A stretch of 64,000 nucleotides of DNA from Actinoplanes flavus (GTDB lineage Bacteria > Actinomycetota > Actinomycetes > Mycobacteriales > Micromonosporaceae). The stretch is from contig NZ_JAGFNS010000016.1 in the NCBI RefSeq assembly GCF_017592555.1, positions 63,724 to 127,723 of the forward strand, in the 5' to 3' direction. Made by a program: the position numbers and the translations under genes. Below, one piece after another: positions 26,025 through 33,091 of the stretch (position 1 is the stretch's first letter; every line of letters starts with the position of its first letter). Under the pieces are notes generated by a model. That model did not search any database. It was not told the origin of the DNA and saw only the letters and a list, made by a program, of their open reading frames with translations.

Positions 26025-27061
26025 CCGTCGTGATGGTCGAGGACCTCGACCCCGGTTCGGCCGACGCCGGTGTGCCCGCGCACTTCGGCGACCCGATGCG
26101 CGAGCAGCGCCTGCTGGAGACCGGGGTGGGCCTGGTCGACCGGTCGAACCGCGAGGTGATCGCGGTTCCCGGCGAGGAGCGGGCGAGCTGGCTGCACACG
26201 CTGACCACCCAGCACCTGTCCGGGCTCACCGCGGGTCAGGGCAGCGAGCTGCTGGTCCTCTCGCCGAACGGGCATGTCGAGCAGCACGCCTTCGTCACCG
26301 AGGACGGGACGACCGCGTGGCTGGACACCGAGCCCGGCGCCGGTGCGGGCCTGCTGAAGTACCTGGAGATGATGCGCTTCTTCACCCGGGTCGAGCCCCG
26401 GGACGCGAGCGCCGAGATCGCCGTGTTGTCGCTGGTCGGCCCCGGTGCGGCCGAGCTCTTCCCGGACCTCGCGGCCGCTCGGGTCAGCGCGGTTCCGGCG
26501 AGCCGGTTCGCCGCCGGGTCCGTTCCACCCCAGGCCACTTCGCTCTATTCGGTACGGGCATGCGAAGGCGGCCTGGCCCGTCGCGTGCCGCTCGGCGTGG
26601 ACCTGCTCGTGCCACGGTCCGCGAAGGCGGCCGTCGTCGAGAAGCTGGGCGTGGCGCCGGCCGGGCTCTGGGCCTACGAGGCGGTGCGGGTCGCGGCCCG
26701 CGTCCCGCGTCTGGGCTGGGAGACCGACCACCGGACGATTCCCGCCGAGATCGGGCTGATGGCGGCCGGCGTACACCTCGAGAAGGGGTGTTACCGCGGT
26801 CAGGAGACGGTCGCCCGGGTGCACAACCTGGGCCGTCCGCCGCGCCGCCAGGTTCTGCTGCACCTCGACGGGGTCGCCACCGACCACCCGCCGGCCCGAG
26901 GCACGGCCGTGGAGCTGGACGGGCGGGCCGTCGGCTTCGTCGGCACCGCCGTGCGCCACCACGAGCTGGGCATGATCGCGCTGGCCGTGGTGAAGCGCAA
27001 CGTGCCCGACGACGCCCGCCTCACGGTGGGGGAGTCGGCCGCCGCCATCGACGCCGAGTAG
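26021..27061 (+). CDS. ygfZ: YgfZ/GcvT-domain folate-binding protein
   Basis: A 346-aa protein of the tRNA-modifying/Fe-S-assembly YgfZ family. The diagnostic K-G-C-Y-R-G-Q-E-T motif with the functional cysteine is at about residues 255-263. The N-terminal GcvT-like folate-binding domain covers most of the chain. It helps synthesis or repair of certain Fe-S enzymes. The GTG at 26021 overlaps the fur stop codon, giving a two-gene unit. Confidence 0.9.
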   Translation: MTVVMVEDLDPGSADAGVPAHFGDPMREQRLLETGVGLVDRSNREVIAVPGEERASWLHTLTTQHLSGLTAGQGSELLVLSPNGHVEQHAFVTEDGTTAWLDTEPGAGAGLLKYLEMMRFFTRVEPRDASAEIAVLSLVGPGAAELFPDLAAARVSAVPASRFAAGSVPPQATSLYSVRACEGGLARRVPLGVDLLVPRSAKAAVVEKLGVAPAGLWAYEAVRVAARVPRLGWETDHRTIPAEIGLMAAGVHLEKGCYRGQETVARVHNLGRPPRRQVLLHLDGVATDHPPARGTAVELDGRAVGFVGTAVRHHELGMIALAVVKRNVPDDARLTVGESAAAIDAE

Positions 27062-27065
27062 GAGC

Positions 27066-27089
27066 GGGCCCGGCCTGGCGGTCGGGCCC
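27066..27089. terminator. Hairpin between convergent ygfZ and DUF397 gene
   Basis: A 7-bp GGGCCCG/CGGGCCC stem with a ten-base loop in the 33-base gap between the two stop codons. Confidence 0.5.
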
Positions 27090-27094
27090 TGCCC

Positions 27095-27343
27095 TCAGAA
27101 CTCGCCGTTCTTGATGCCGCTGATGAATGCCGCCCACTGCGCCGTGGTGAACGTCAGTGTGCCGCCGTCCCGATCCTTGCTGTCCCGAACTGCCACGACA
27201 TCGGGGAGATTGTCGGCCACTTCAACACAGTCACCGTTGGCGTTAGACCGGCTGCTCTTGCGCCAGACAGTGCCGACTTCGACACAATCACCGCTGGCAG
27301 TGGATCGGCTGCTTTTGCGCCATGTCATGTTATTGCTGGTCAT
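27095..27343 (-). CDS. DUF397 protein with duplicated N-terminal motif
   Basis: An 82-aa DUF397 protein, small partners of XRE-DUF5753 regulators in actinomycetes. The motif W-R-K-S-S-R-S-x-A-x-G-D-C-V-E-V occurs twice, at residues 8-23 and 27-42, while the downstream half (V-R-D-S-K-D-R-D-G-G and F-T-T-A-Q-W-A-A-F-I) is single. The ATG at 27343 has AGGGG ten bases upstream. It sits directly after the broken XRE gene, its usual partner. Confidence 0.8.
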   Translation of the reverse strand: MTSNNMTWRKSSRSTASGDCVEVGTVWRKSSRSNANGDCVEVADNLPDVVAVRDSKDRDGGTLTFTTAQWAAFISGIKNGEF

Positions 27344-27356
27344 GACGATGTATCCC

Positions 27357-27910
27357 CTAAATCTGATGATCAAGATAGAGCGCCCCGGTGATGTTTTCGC
27401 TGTAGACCGTAGGGGGCTCGCTGCTGCCGCGGTCACTTGGCGGAAACTCAAGAATGGTGAAACCGCCGGAGGCGGCAGCTGAGTGCGGGCCTACGGAGGG
27501 TAAGACGCGCAATCGTAGGTGCGGCAACTCGTCTGTCGCTTTGAGAAGGTGCCACAGTTGCTGCTGCATGGCGCCCGGCGTTTCAATCTTTGCCCGGATC
27601 ACAGCCTCGGCCATGATCACATCCAGTTGCGGTGGTGGCGGGAAGCCTCGCGTCAAAAGCACCTGACGTTCTTGTTTGACCCTGATTCTCCGACCGAACT
27701 CCTCGACGGGAATCCGTGGCCGCTCGGCCGTCATCACCGCCTCAAGGTCGGAGCACCTTTCTCGAGTCGCCAGATTTTCTGTTGAAAGCACTCGATGTGT
27801 TCATACGCGTCCTTGATCGTTTTTCCGGCGGCCCCTCGATATCGCCGCAGAAACCGCCCGAGTCGGCGTCGAGGAACCGTCGATCCGGAGCTGGGGGTGG
27901 CTTCGAGCAC
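27357..27910 (-). pseudogene. Broken XRE-DUF5753 transcriptional regulator
   Basis: The first part (27910 to about 27740, GTG start with GGAGAGG nearby) encodes an HTH segment V-P-R-R-R-L-G-R-F-L-R-R-Y-R-G-A-A-G-K-T ending in R-L-E-K-G. It then runs out of frame. The remainder is read in another frame (to 27357) and matches only the end of DUF5753: E-R-P-R-I-P-V-E-E-F, R-Q-E-R-Q-V-L-L-T-R and the closing G-F-T-I-L-E-F-P with V-Y-S-E-N. Roughly the middle hundred residues of the family are missing. An internal deletion with frameshift explains both. Confidence 0.75.
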
Positions 27911-28018
27911 GGGCACCGTCCTCTCCTGGAATACTCCGTGCGCCTTCCTGGAATAGGTACACGCGGATATCGCGAAAACCAAGGCATCGACCAGGATTTC
28001 AGCCTTTGGATTGTTGCG

Positions 28019-28156
28019 GTGATTTTCCCGGGCGGCCACGATGCGGTACAGCTGCGGATCGTGAGGTGGGACGCCCTGGAGGAGGCCGTGAAGATTCTGC
28101 CGCCCACGCCGCCCACCGAACTGTTCGAACGATTCCTGCACTGGACCGACCGATGA
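28019..28156 (+). CDS. Possible small protein coupled to the AlpA-like gene
   Basis: A GTG-started frame of 45 codons whose TGA overlaps the ATG of the next gene (ATGA at 28153-28156). The frame stays open much farther upstream, so the true start is unsure, and no domain is recognised. The overlap is the only positive evidence; the opposite strand here is free of a convincing gene. Confidence 0.3.
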   Translation: MIFPGGHDAVQLRIVRWDALEEAVKILPPTPPTELFERFLHWTDR

Positions 28157-28365
28157 GCGGGGACCTCGCGCTGATGGGTGTCACCGAGATTCACCGGCGT
28201 GTCGGCGGATCGCGCGGCCGCGTACGAAATCTGGTTTTGCGAAAGGATTTTCCGGAACCTGTCGTGGTGCTCCGCCAAGGGCGGGTTTGGCTCGAGGACG
28301 AGGTCGAGGCATGGATCCGGGCGCTCCCGGCAGCGGAGAACGTGCCGTCCCGCATGGCAGGATGA
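28153..28365 (+). CDS. AlpA/excisionase-like helix-turn-helix protein
   Basis: A 70-aa protein with a MerR-like winged helix typical of AlpA or phage excisionases: G-V-T-E-I-H-R-R-V-G-G-S-R-G-R-V, then D-F-P-E-P-V-V-V-L-R-Q-G-R-V-W-L and an acidic end helix E-D-E-V-E-A-W-I. No integrase or phage gene is nearby. It may be a remnant of an integrated element or a local regulator. It ends four bases before the BKACE gene. Confidence 0.7.
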   Translation: MSGDLALMGVTEIHRRVGGSRGRVRNLVLRKDFPEPVVVLRQGRVWLEDEVEAWIRALPAAENVPSRMAG

Positions 28366-28369
28366 CCGC

Positions 28370-29203
28370 ATGACCGGGACCTTGATCACCGTCGCCCCGA
28401 CCGGCGCGGAGAGCAGCAAGGCGGACGCGCCGGCTCTGCCAGTGACCCTGGACGAGCTGGTGACCACCGCCAAGGAGTGCGAGGCGCTGGGCGCTTCGAT
28501 CATTCACGTCCACATCCGTGACGACGCCGCCCGCCCGACCCTGGACCAGGGCCGCCTGCGGGCCACCGTCGCCGCGCTGCGCGAGGGCACCGGCCTGATC
28601 GTGCAGTTGTCCTCCGGTGGTTCGGTGCACGACCCGGAGGCGGACCGGCTGGCCGTTCTGGACGCCGCCCCGGAGATGGCCTCCTGCACGATGGGCACCG
28701 TCAACTTCGGTGACGACGTGTTCATGAACCGCTGGGAGTTCATCGTCGACCTGCACACCCGCATGCAGGAGCGCGGCATCGTGCCGGAGTACGAGATCTT
28801 CGACCTGGGCCAGCTCACCACCCTGCAACGGCTGCTCAGCCGGTACGGTCTGCCCGCCGGCGGCCACGTGCACGTCGACCTGGTGATGGGCGTGCCCGGC
28901 GGGATGCCCGGCACCGCGGCCGCCGTGGTCGCCTGTGAGCAGGCCATCCGTGACCTGCCGGAGGGCACCACGTTCTCGGCGACCGGTATCGGCCGCAGCA
29001 CCATCCCGGTGATGCTGGCGTCCCTGTCGGCCGGTGGGCATCTGCGCGTCGGGATGGAAGACACCCTGACGTACGCGAAGGGCCGTCCCGTCGAGTCGAA
29101 CATGCAGCTGGTGGCCCGTGCCGTCGGCTTCGCCCAGCTCGCCCAGCGCCCGCCGCTCACCGCGGCGCAGGCCCGTGAGCTGCTCGGAGTCCCCGCCCGA
29201 TGA
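28370..29203 (+). CDS. BKACE (beta-keto acid cleavage) family enzyme
   Basis: A 277-aa TIM-barrel enzyme of the 3-keto-5-aminohexanoate cleavage (Kce/BKACE) family, which condenses a beta-keto acid with acetyl-CoA using zinc. Zinc-site histidines are visible in I-I-H-V-H-I-R-D near residue 44 and G-G-H-V-H-V-D-L near 166, with a later G-M-E-D-T-L near 226. The actual keto acid is unknown. The ATG at 28370 overlaps no earlier gene; the stop overlaps the asparaginase start (ATGA at 29200-29203). Confidence 0.85.
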   Translation: MTGTLITVAPTGAESSKADAPALPVTLDELVTTAKECEALGASIIHVHIRDDAARPTLDQGRLRATVAALREGTGLIVQLSSGGSVHDPEADRLAVLDAAPEMASCTMGTVNFGDDVFMNRWEFIVDLHTRMQERGIVPEYEIFDLGQLTTLQRLLSRYGLPAGGHVHVDLVMGVPGGMPGTAAAVVACEQAIRDLPEGTTFSATGIGRSTIPVMLASLSAGGHLRVGMEDTLTYAKGRPVESNMQLVARAVGFAQLAQRPPLTAAQARELLGVPAR

Positions 29204-30108
29204 TCGTCGCCGAAGTGGTCCGTTCCGGCTTCGTGGAGAGCACGCACCACGGTGTCGTCGCGGTCGACGGCGGCACGAGCATCGGTGACGTCGACACCCC
29301 GTTCTTCCCCCGGTCGTCCAACAAGCCCCTCCAGACCGTCGGCCTGCTGAACGCCGGCCTGACGCCGCGGGAGGAAGCCGACCTCGCCCTGATCAGCGGC
29401 AGTCACGACGGTGAGTGGTTCCACGTGGAACGGGTGCGGGCCATGCTCACCGCCGTCGATCTCGGGCCGGAGGCGCTGCGCTGCCCGGCCGACCTGCCGC
29501 TCGGCGAGACCCCGCGGCACGATTGGCTGCGTGGCGGCGGCACGGCCGAACCGATCCTGATGAACTGCTCCGGCAAGCACGCCGGGATGCTCGCCACCTG
29601 TGTGGTCAACGGCTGGCCCCTCGACACGTACCTCGACATCGACCATCCGTTGCAGAAAGCCCTCGCCGACGCGGTCAGCCACCTGTCCGGCGAGCCGATC
29701 GCGGCACTCGGAGTCGACGGCTGCGGCGCGCCGATCTTCGCGATCTCCCCGATCGGGCTGGCGCGAGCCTTCCGGCGACTGGTCGAAGCCGAGCCCGGCA
29801 GCCCCGAACGCCGGGTGGCCGACGCCATGCGAACACACCCCGAGCTGGTCGCCGGCACCGGCACCGAAGACACCGTCCTGATGAACGCGATCCCCGGCCT
29901 GCTCGTGAAGAAGGGCGCCGACGGGGTGGCCGCGGCCGCCATGGCCGGGATGGGAGCGGTGGCGCTGAAAATCTCCGACGGCGCGAGCCGGGCCCGCGTA
30001 CCGGTGCTGCTCGCCGCCCTGCGCCGACTCGGCCTGGAGGTCCCCACCATGCCGGAGCCGGTCCTGGGCGGCGGCCTCCCGGTCGGCGAGGTCCGCGCGG
30101 TCTTCTAA
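29200..30108 (+). CDS. L-asparaginase II family protein
   Basis: A 302-aa asparaginase of the rhizobial, heat-labile (AnsA-like, class 3) type, not the E. coli AnsB type. Hallmarks are R-S-S-N-K-P-L-Q near residue 37, S-G-S-H-D-G-E near 66, N-C-S-G-K-H-A-G-M-L near 121 and the V-D-G-C-G-A-P-I-F near 166. It deamidates asparagine in the cytoplasm. Coupling to the BKACE gene suggests a shared amino-acid catabolic pathway, which is inference. Confidence 0.85.
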   Translation: MIVAEVVRSGFVESTHHGVVAVDGGTSIGDVDTPFFPRSSNKPLQTVGLLNAGLTPREEADLALISGSHDGEWFHVERVRAMLTAVDLGPEALRCPADLPLGETPRHDWLRGGGTAEPILMNCSGKHAGMLATCVVNGWPLDTYLDIDHPLQKALADAVSHLSGEPIAALGVDGCGAPIFAISPIGLARAFRRLVEAEPGSPERRVADAMRTHPELVAGTGTEDTVLMNAIPGLLVKKGADGVAAAAMAGMGAVALKISDGASRARVPVLLAALRRLGLEVPTMPEPVLGGGLPVGEVRAVF

Positions 30109-30155
30109 ACCCTTTCCGGTACGGGCGACATCGTCCCGTTCTTTTCGAATCGTCC

Positions 30156-30290
30156 CGCCGGTGCAACGCGCTGGCGGGGTGGTTCGGCCTGTGCCGCGTC
30201 CGCCGGTGCAACGCGCTGGCCGTACGGTCCGGTCTGTGCCGTGCCCGCCGGTGCGGCACGCTGGCGGGGTGGTCCGGTCTGTGCCGTGCC
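30156..30290. repeat. 45-bp tandem repeat, three copies
   Basis: Units at 30156-30200, 30201-30245 and 30246-30290, each starting CGCCGGTGC and ending CTGTGCCG(C/T)G(T/C)C, with a fourth partial start at 30291. Copies differ at several positions. The unit contains, inverted, part of the GCCCGGCGGGC motif found at 14877 and 31577. Confidence 0.8.
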
Positions 30291-30478
30291 CGCCGGGCGT
30301 AGATCGGCGGGCCGTCTCGCGCACCTGCCACTGGTCGCGCTGCGCGGGTGGTCGCGGTAGACGCTCGCCAGGCACCCGGGCTGCCCACTCCCGCCCATAA
30401 CGCCGGTCGAGGCGGGCGGGTGGTCGCGGCGGCGTTGCCCGACGGCCGCCCCCACACGAACGCACCCGCTAAACCCCT

Positions 30479-31133
30479 CAATCTTGGACGATTGACCACC
30501 GCTTTCGGTGGTAGGACGCACAAGATCGCGCGGCCTGGCAGGTGCGGGCGCGCAGCACCCCACTCGCGCCTGACTGCCCGTCACTCGCGCTTGGCAGCCC
30601 GTCAATCTTGGACGTTTTACCGCCGCTTCGGGTGGCAGGACGTTCAAGATCGCGTGGCGTAGTGGGTGGGGCGCGCAGCAGGCCGCACGCACTTGGCAGC
30701 GAGCGCTCGCACTTGGCAGCACGCCGCTCGCGCTTGGCAGCCCGTCAATCTTGGACGTTTCGCCACCGTTTCCGGTGGCAGGACACCCAAGATCGCGCGG
30801 TCTGGTGGGGTGGGGTGGGGCGCGCAGCACGCTGGTCACGCCTGGCAGCACGCCGCTTGCGCCTGACAGCCAGTCATTCTTGGACGTTTCACCACCGTTT
30901 TGGGTGGCAGGACGTTCAAGATCGCGTGGCGTGGTGGGTGGGGGTGCGCAGCACGCCGCTCGCACTTGGCAGCGCGTCGATCTTGGACGTTTCACCACCG
31001 CTGCCGGTGGCAAGGCGGCCAAGATCGCACGGCCTGGCGGGTGGGGATGTGTGGCTCGCTGCTCGCGCTTGGCGACGTGTCGATCTTGGGCGATTGACCA
31101 CCGTCTTGGGTGGTGTGGCGTTCAAGGTCGCGT
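30479..31133. repeat. Six-copy stem-loop repeat array
   Basis: Six copies of a unit running from (T)CNATCTTGGACG through CACCACCG...CGGTGG to CAAGATCGC. Copies begin at 30481, 30605, 30748, 30876, 30980 and 31083, spaced 103 to 143 bases. Each unit is a nested dyad: outer ATCTTG pairs with CAAGAT and inner CCACC pairs with GGTGG, and the inner pairing is kept in every copy despite base changes in the loop. Spacers share GCGCAGCACGCCGCTCGC and CTTGGCAGC words. The last copy is the most diverged (CAAGGT). Confidence 0.85.
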
Positions 31134-31246
31134 GGTCTGGTGGATGGAGTTGGTGGGCGGTGGGTGGTGCACGGCCTGGTGCACCGTCGGCCGTGGCGCC
31201 GACTGTGGCCCTGTGCGCATCGCGCATGGCGCTACGGCCGGGGCGG

Positions 31247-31530
31247 GCAGGCGGGTGCCTGGGGAGCGAGACGGTGGCCCAAGGCTGGGCGGGACTGGCG
31301 GCAGGGGCCGGAAGTGGGCAGGCGGGTGCCTGGGGAGCGAGACGGTGACCCAAGGTCGGGCGGGACTGGCGGCAGGGGCCGGGAGTGGGCAGGCGGGGTG
31401 CTTGGGAAGCGGGACGGTGACCAACCGGTTGGGCGGGACCGGGGGCAAGGGCCGGGAGCGGCAAACGGGGCGCCTGGGAAGTGAGGCGGTGGCCGAAAGG
31501 CCGGGCGGGGCGGCGGCAGGGGGCCGGGGC
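31247..31530. repeat. 71-72-bp tandem repeat, four copies
   Basis: Copies start at 31247, 31318, 31389 and 31461, each beginning GCAGGCGGG or GCAAACGGGG and containing GCCTGGGGAGCGAGACGGTG and GGGCGGGACTGGCGGCAGGG words. The first two are nearly identical and later ones diverge. The strand is strongly purine/G rich on the plus side. No function recognised. Confidence 0.85.
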
Positions 31531-31734
31531 GGCGGCAGGTGGGTGAGGGGCGTGTGTGCCGGCCTGCGTGGGCACCGATCTGAGCCCGGCGGGCGCGGCA
31601 CGGGCGGGACCACCCGGCGAGCGCGCGCGGCACGGGCGGGGCGGTCGCAGGAGGGCGGGGCGGGGTCGCGCGTACCGGGAAAGGGCGTGAGAGGCGCGCG
31701 AACCTTGACCATGAAACGGGGTGACCGGGTTCAC

Positions 31735-31771
31735 GCTAGCTATTGCAAGCATTCCGCTTGCAACAGCTAGC
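31735..31771. promoter_or_regulatory. Palindromic operator candidate upstream of the XRE gene
   Basis: Inverted 16-base arms (31735-31750 and 31756-31771) of GCTAGCTATTGCAAGC type with one mismatch and a five-base spacer, ending 21 bases before the XRE start codon. The inner halves contain TTGCAA. The position suits autoregulation by the XRE protein or another dimeric repressor. Confidence 0.65.
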
Positions 31772-31792
31772 ACTCCCGGCTAGTTTCGAGTC

Positions 31793-32176
31793 ATGGCCAC
31801 ACCGAAGGACCTGCCGGAGGACATCGGATCGTTCATCCGAGACCTGCGGCAGACCGCGAAGATCTCGCTCCGGCAGCTCGCCGACAAGGCCGGCGTCAGC
31901 AACCCCTATCTGAGCCAGATCGAGCGTGGCCTGCGTAAGCCGAGCGCCGAGGTGCTGCAACAGATCGCCAGTGCCTTGCGAGTGTCGACGCCCGCGATGT
32001 ATTTGCGGGCCGGGCTGCTCGATGGCGAGGGCCAGCAGGGCGTGCTGGCCGCCATCGCGGTCGACCCGGAGCTCACGATCGCGCAGAAGCAGTCCCTGAC
32101 GCAGATCTACGAGACATTCCGCAACGAGAACGCCCGTAACGCGCCACCCGCAGAAGACGCTGAGGAGACGAAATGA
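31793..32176 (+). CDS. XRE-family transcriptional regulator of the hbhA locus
   Basis: A 127-aa regulator. The HTH (residues 11-66) contains I-S-L-R-Q-L-A-D-K-A-G-V-S-N-P-Y-L-S-Q-I-E-R-G, a standard Cro/CI recognition helix, followed by a helical tail. It corresponds in place to Rv0474 next to hbhA in M. tuberculosis. Its stop overlaps the next ATG (32173-32176). The palindrome just upstream is the obvious candidate binding site. Confidence 0.85.
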   Translation: MATPKDLPEDIGSFIRDLRQTAKISLRQLADKAGVSNPYLSQIERGLRKPSAEVLQQIASALRVSTPAMYLRAGLLDGEGQQGVLAAIAVDPELTIAQKQSLTQIYETFRNENARNAPPAEDAEETK

Positions 32177-32643
32177 CCGAGCAGACCAAGACCAAGATCC
32201 CCGCTCCGCTGTACGCGGCGGCCGGTGCCGGTGACGCGGCCTACGAGCAGCTCCGCAAGCTGCCGGCCGTGCTGACCGAGCTCAGCGACCGGGCCACCGC
32301 CTCGCTGAAGGCCTACAACGAGCAGGCCGGCACCAAGGCCGCCGAGCTGCGTGGCAAGGCCCAGGAGACCGACTTCGTGGCCCTGCGTGACAGCGCCACC
32401 ACCGCGGCCGTCAATTTCGCCCAGGTCGCCCAGGAGCGCGCGATCGCCGTCTACAACGACCTGGTCGCCCGGGGCGAGCGCGTGGTCGGCACCGGTGTGG
32501 TCGAGGCCGCCGAGGTGGTCAACGCCGACATCGAGGCCACCGAGCAGCCGAAGGCCGTCGAGGCCCCGGTGACCGAGACCCCGGCCGTGGAGACCGCGCC
32601 GAAGCCGCGCAAGCGGGCCAAGCCGGCCGCGTCCGCCGAGTGA
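32173..32643 (+). CDS. HbhA-like heparin-binding hemagglutinin homologue
   Basis: A 156-aa protein with a predicted long helical or coiled-coil region (residues 12-110: Y-A-A-A-G-A-G-D-A-A-Y-E-Q-L and V-A-Q-E-R-A-I-A-V-Y-N-D-L-V-A-R-G-E) and a lysine/alanine/proline-rich C-terminal tail (P-K-P-R-K-R-A-K-P-A-A). This matches the layout of mycobacterial HbhA, a surface adhesin and lipid-body protein, although the basic tail is shorter here. In a soil actinomycete an adhesin role toward animals is unlikely. It is co-transcribed with the XRE gene. Confidence 0.75.
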   Translation: MTEQTKTKIPAPLYAAAGAGDAAYEQLRKLPAVLTELSDRATASLKAYNEQAGTKAAELRGKAQETDFVALRDSATTAAVNFAQVAQERAIAVYNDLVARGERVVGTGVVEAAEVVNADIEATEQPKAVEAPVTETPAVETAPKPRKRAKPAASAE

Positions 32644-32659
32644 TCGACAATTGGATGAT

Positions 32660-32691
32660 CCGCGGGCCCCGGCGGTTGCCGGGGCCCGCGG
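32660..32691 (+). terminator. Strong hairpin between hbhA-like and DUF2516 genes
   Basis: A perfect 13-bp GC-rich stem (32660-32672 with 32679-32691) with loop CGGTTG and no T run, ending 15 bases before the DUF2516 start. It may terminate or attenuate transcription into that gene. Confidence 0.6.
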
Positions 32692-32706
32692 CATAGACTC
32701 TTCCTC

Positions 32707-33024
32707 ATGGCCACATCCGCCGCGCCCATCTTCTTCGACGACGTCCGCATCTACCTGAATGCCGCCGTGTGGTTGGTGTCCATGGCTGTCCAGGCGGTCG
32801 CGCTGATCCATTGCCTGACACAGCGCGGCGCGGGCTTCCAGGCTCTCGGCACCCTGCCGAAGGGTGCGTGGGCCGCGATCATCGGTGTCTGTCTGGCGCT
32901 GACCGTGATCACCATGGGTGGCCTGCTGATCATCACGATGATCGGTGTGGCCGCGGCGCTCATCTACATGCTCGACGTCCGCCCGGGCCTCAAGGATCTG
33001 TCCGACGGCAAGGGCTTCTGGTGA
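32707..33024 (+). CDS. DUF2516 small membrane protein
   Basis: A 105-aa protein with two to three hydrophobic helices (residues 17-40, 52-70, 72-90), of the DUF2516 family. The ending Y-M-L-D-V-R-P-G-L-K-D-L matches the family. It follows hbhA in mycobacteria (Rv0476) as here, so the three genes form a conserved neighbourhood. Function unknown. Confidence 0.8.
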   Translation: MATSAAPIFFDDVRIYLNAAVWLVSMAVQAVALIHCLTQRGAGFQALGTLPKGAWAAIIGVCLALTVITMGGLLIITMIGVAAALIYMLDVRPGLKDLSDGKGFW

Positions 33025-33091
33025 CCTGGGCCGGGAGTTGAGGAATCGTTTCGGCCCGCCTCCTCCGGACGGCGGGCCGCGCCTTCAGCGC

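Larger units (their letters stand above)
30109..31792. other. Gene-free repeat region
   Basis: About 1.7 kb without a believable gene between asparaginase and the XRE regulator. It contains, in order, three 45-bp tandem copies, six spaced stem-loop units of about 57 bp, four 71-72-bp tandem copies and a palindrome before the XRE gene (listed separately). Frames open across it in several directions repeat short peptides only because the DNA repeats; unit lengths are not multiples of three, so the frames change between copies. Confidence 0.75.

Noticed and set aside
30479-31133. CRISPR array
   Set aside because: Repeat spacing varies from 103 to 143 bases, spacers are related to each other, repeats are diverged, and no cas genes are near.
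30542-31348. 268-codon frame across the stem-loop array with W-T-F and R-W-Q-D repeats
   Set aside because: The peptide repeats come from DNA repeats whose length is not a multiple of three, stops and frames change between copies, and there is no ribosome site.
30916-31773. Minus-strand P/R/A-rich frames over the repeat region
   Set aside because: Low-complexity translations of GC-rich repeats with no start context or domain.
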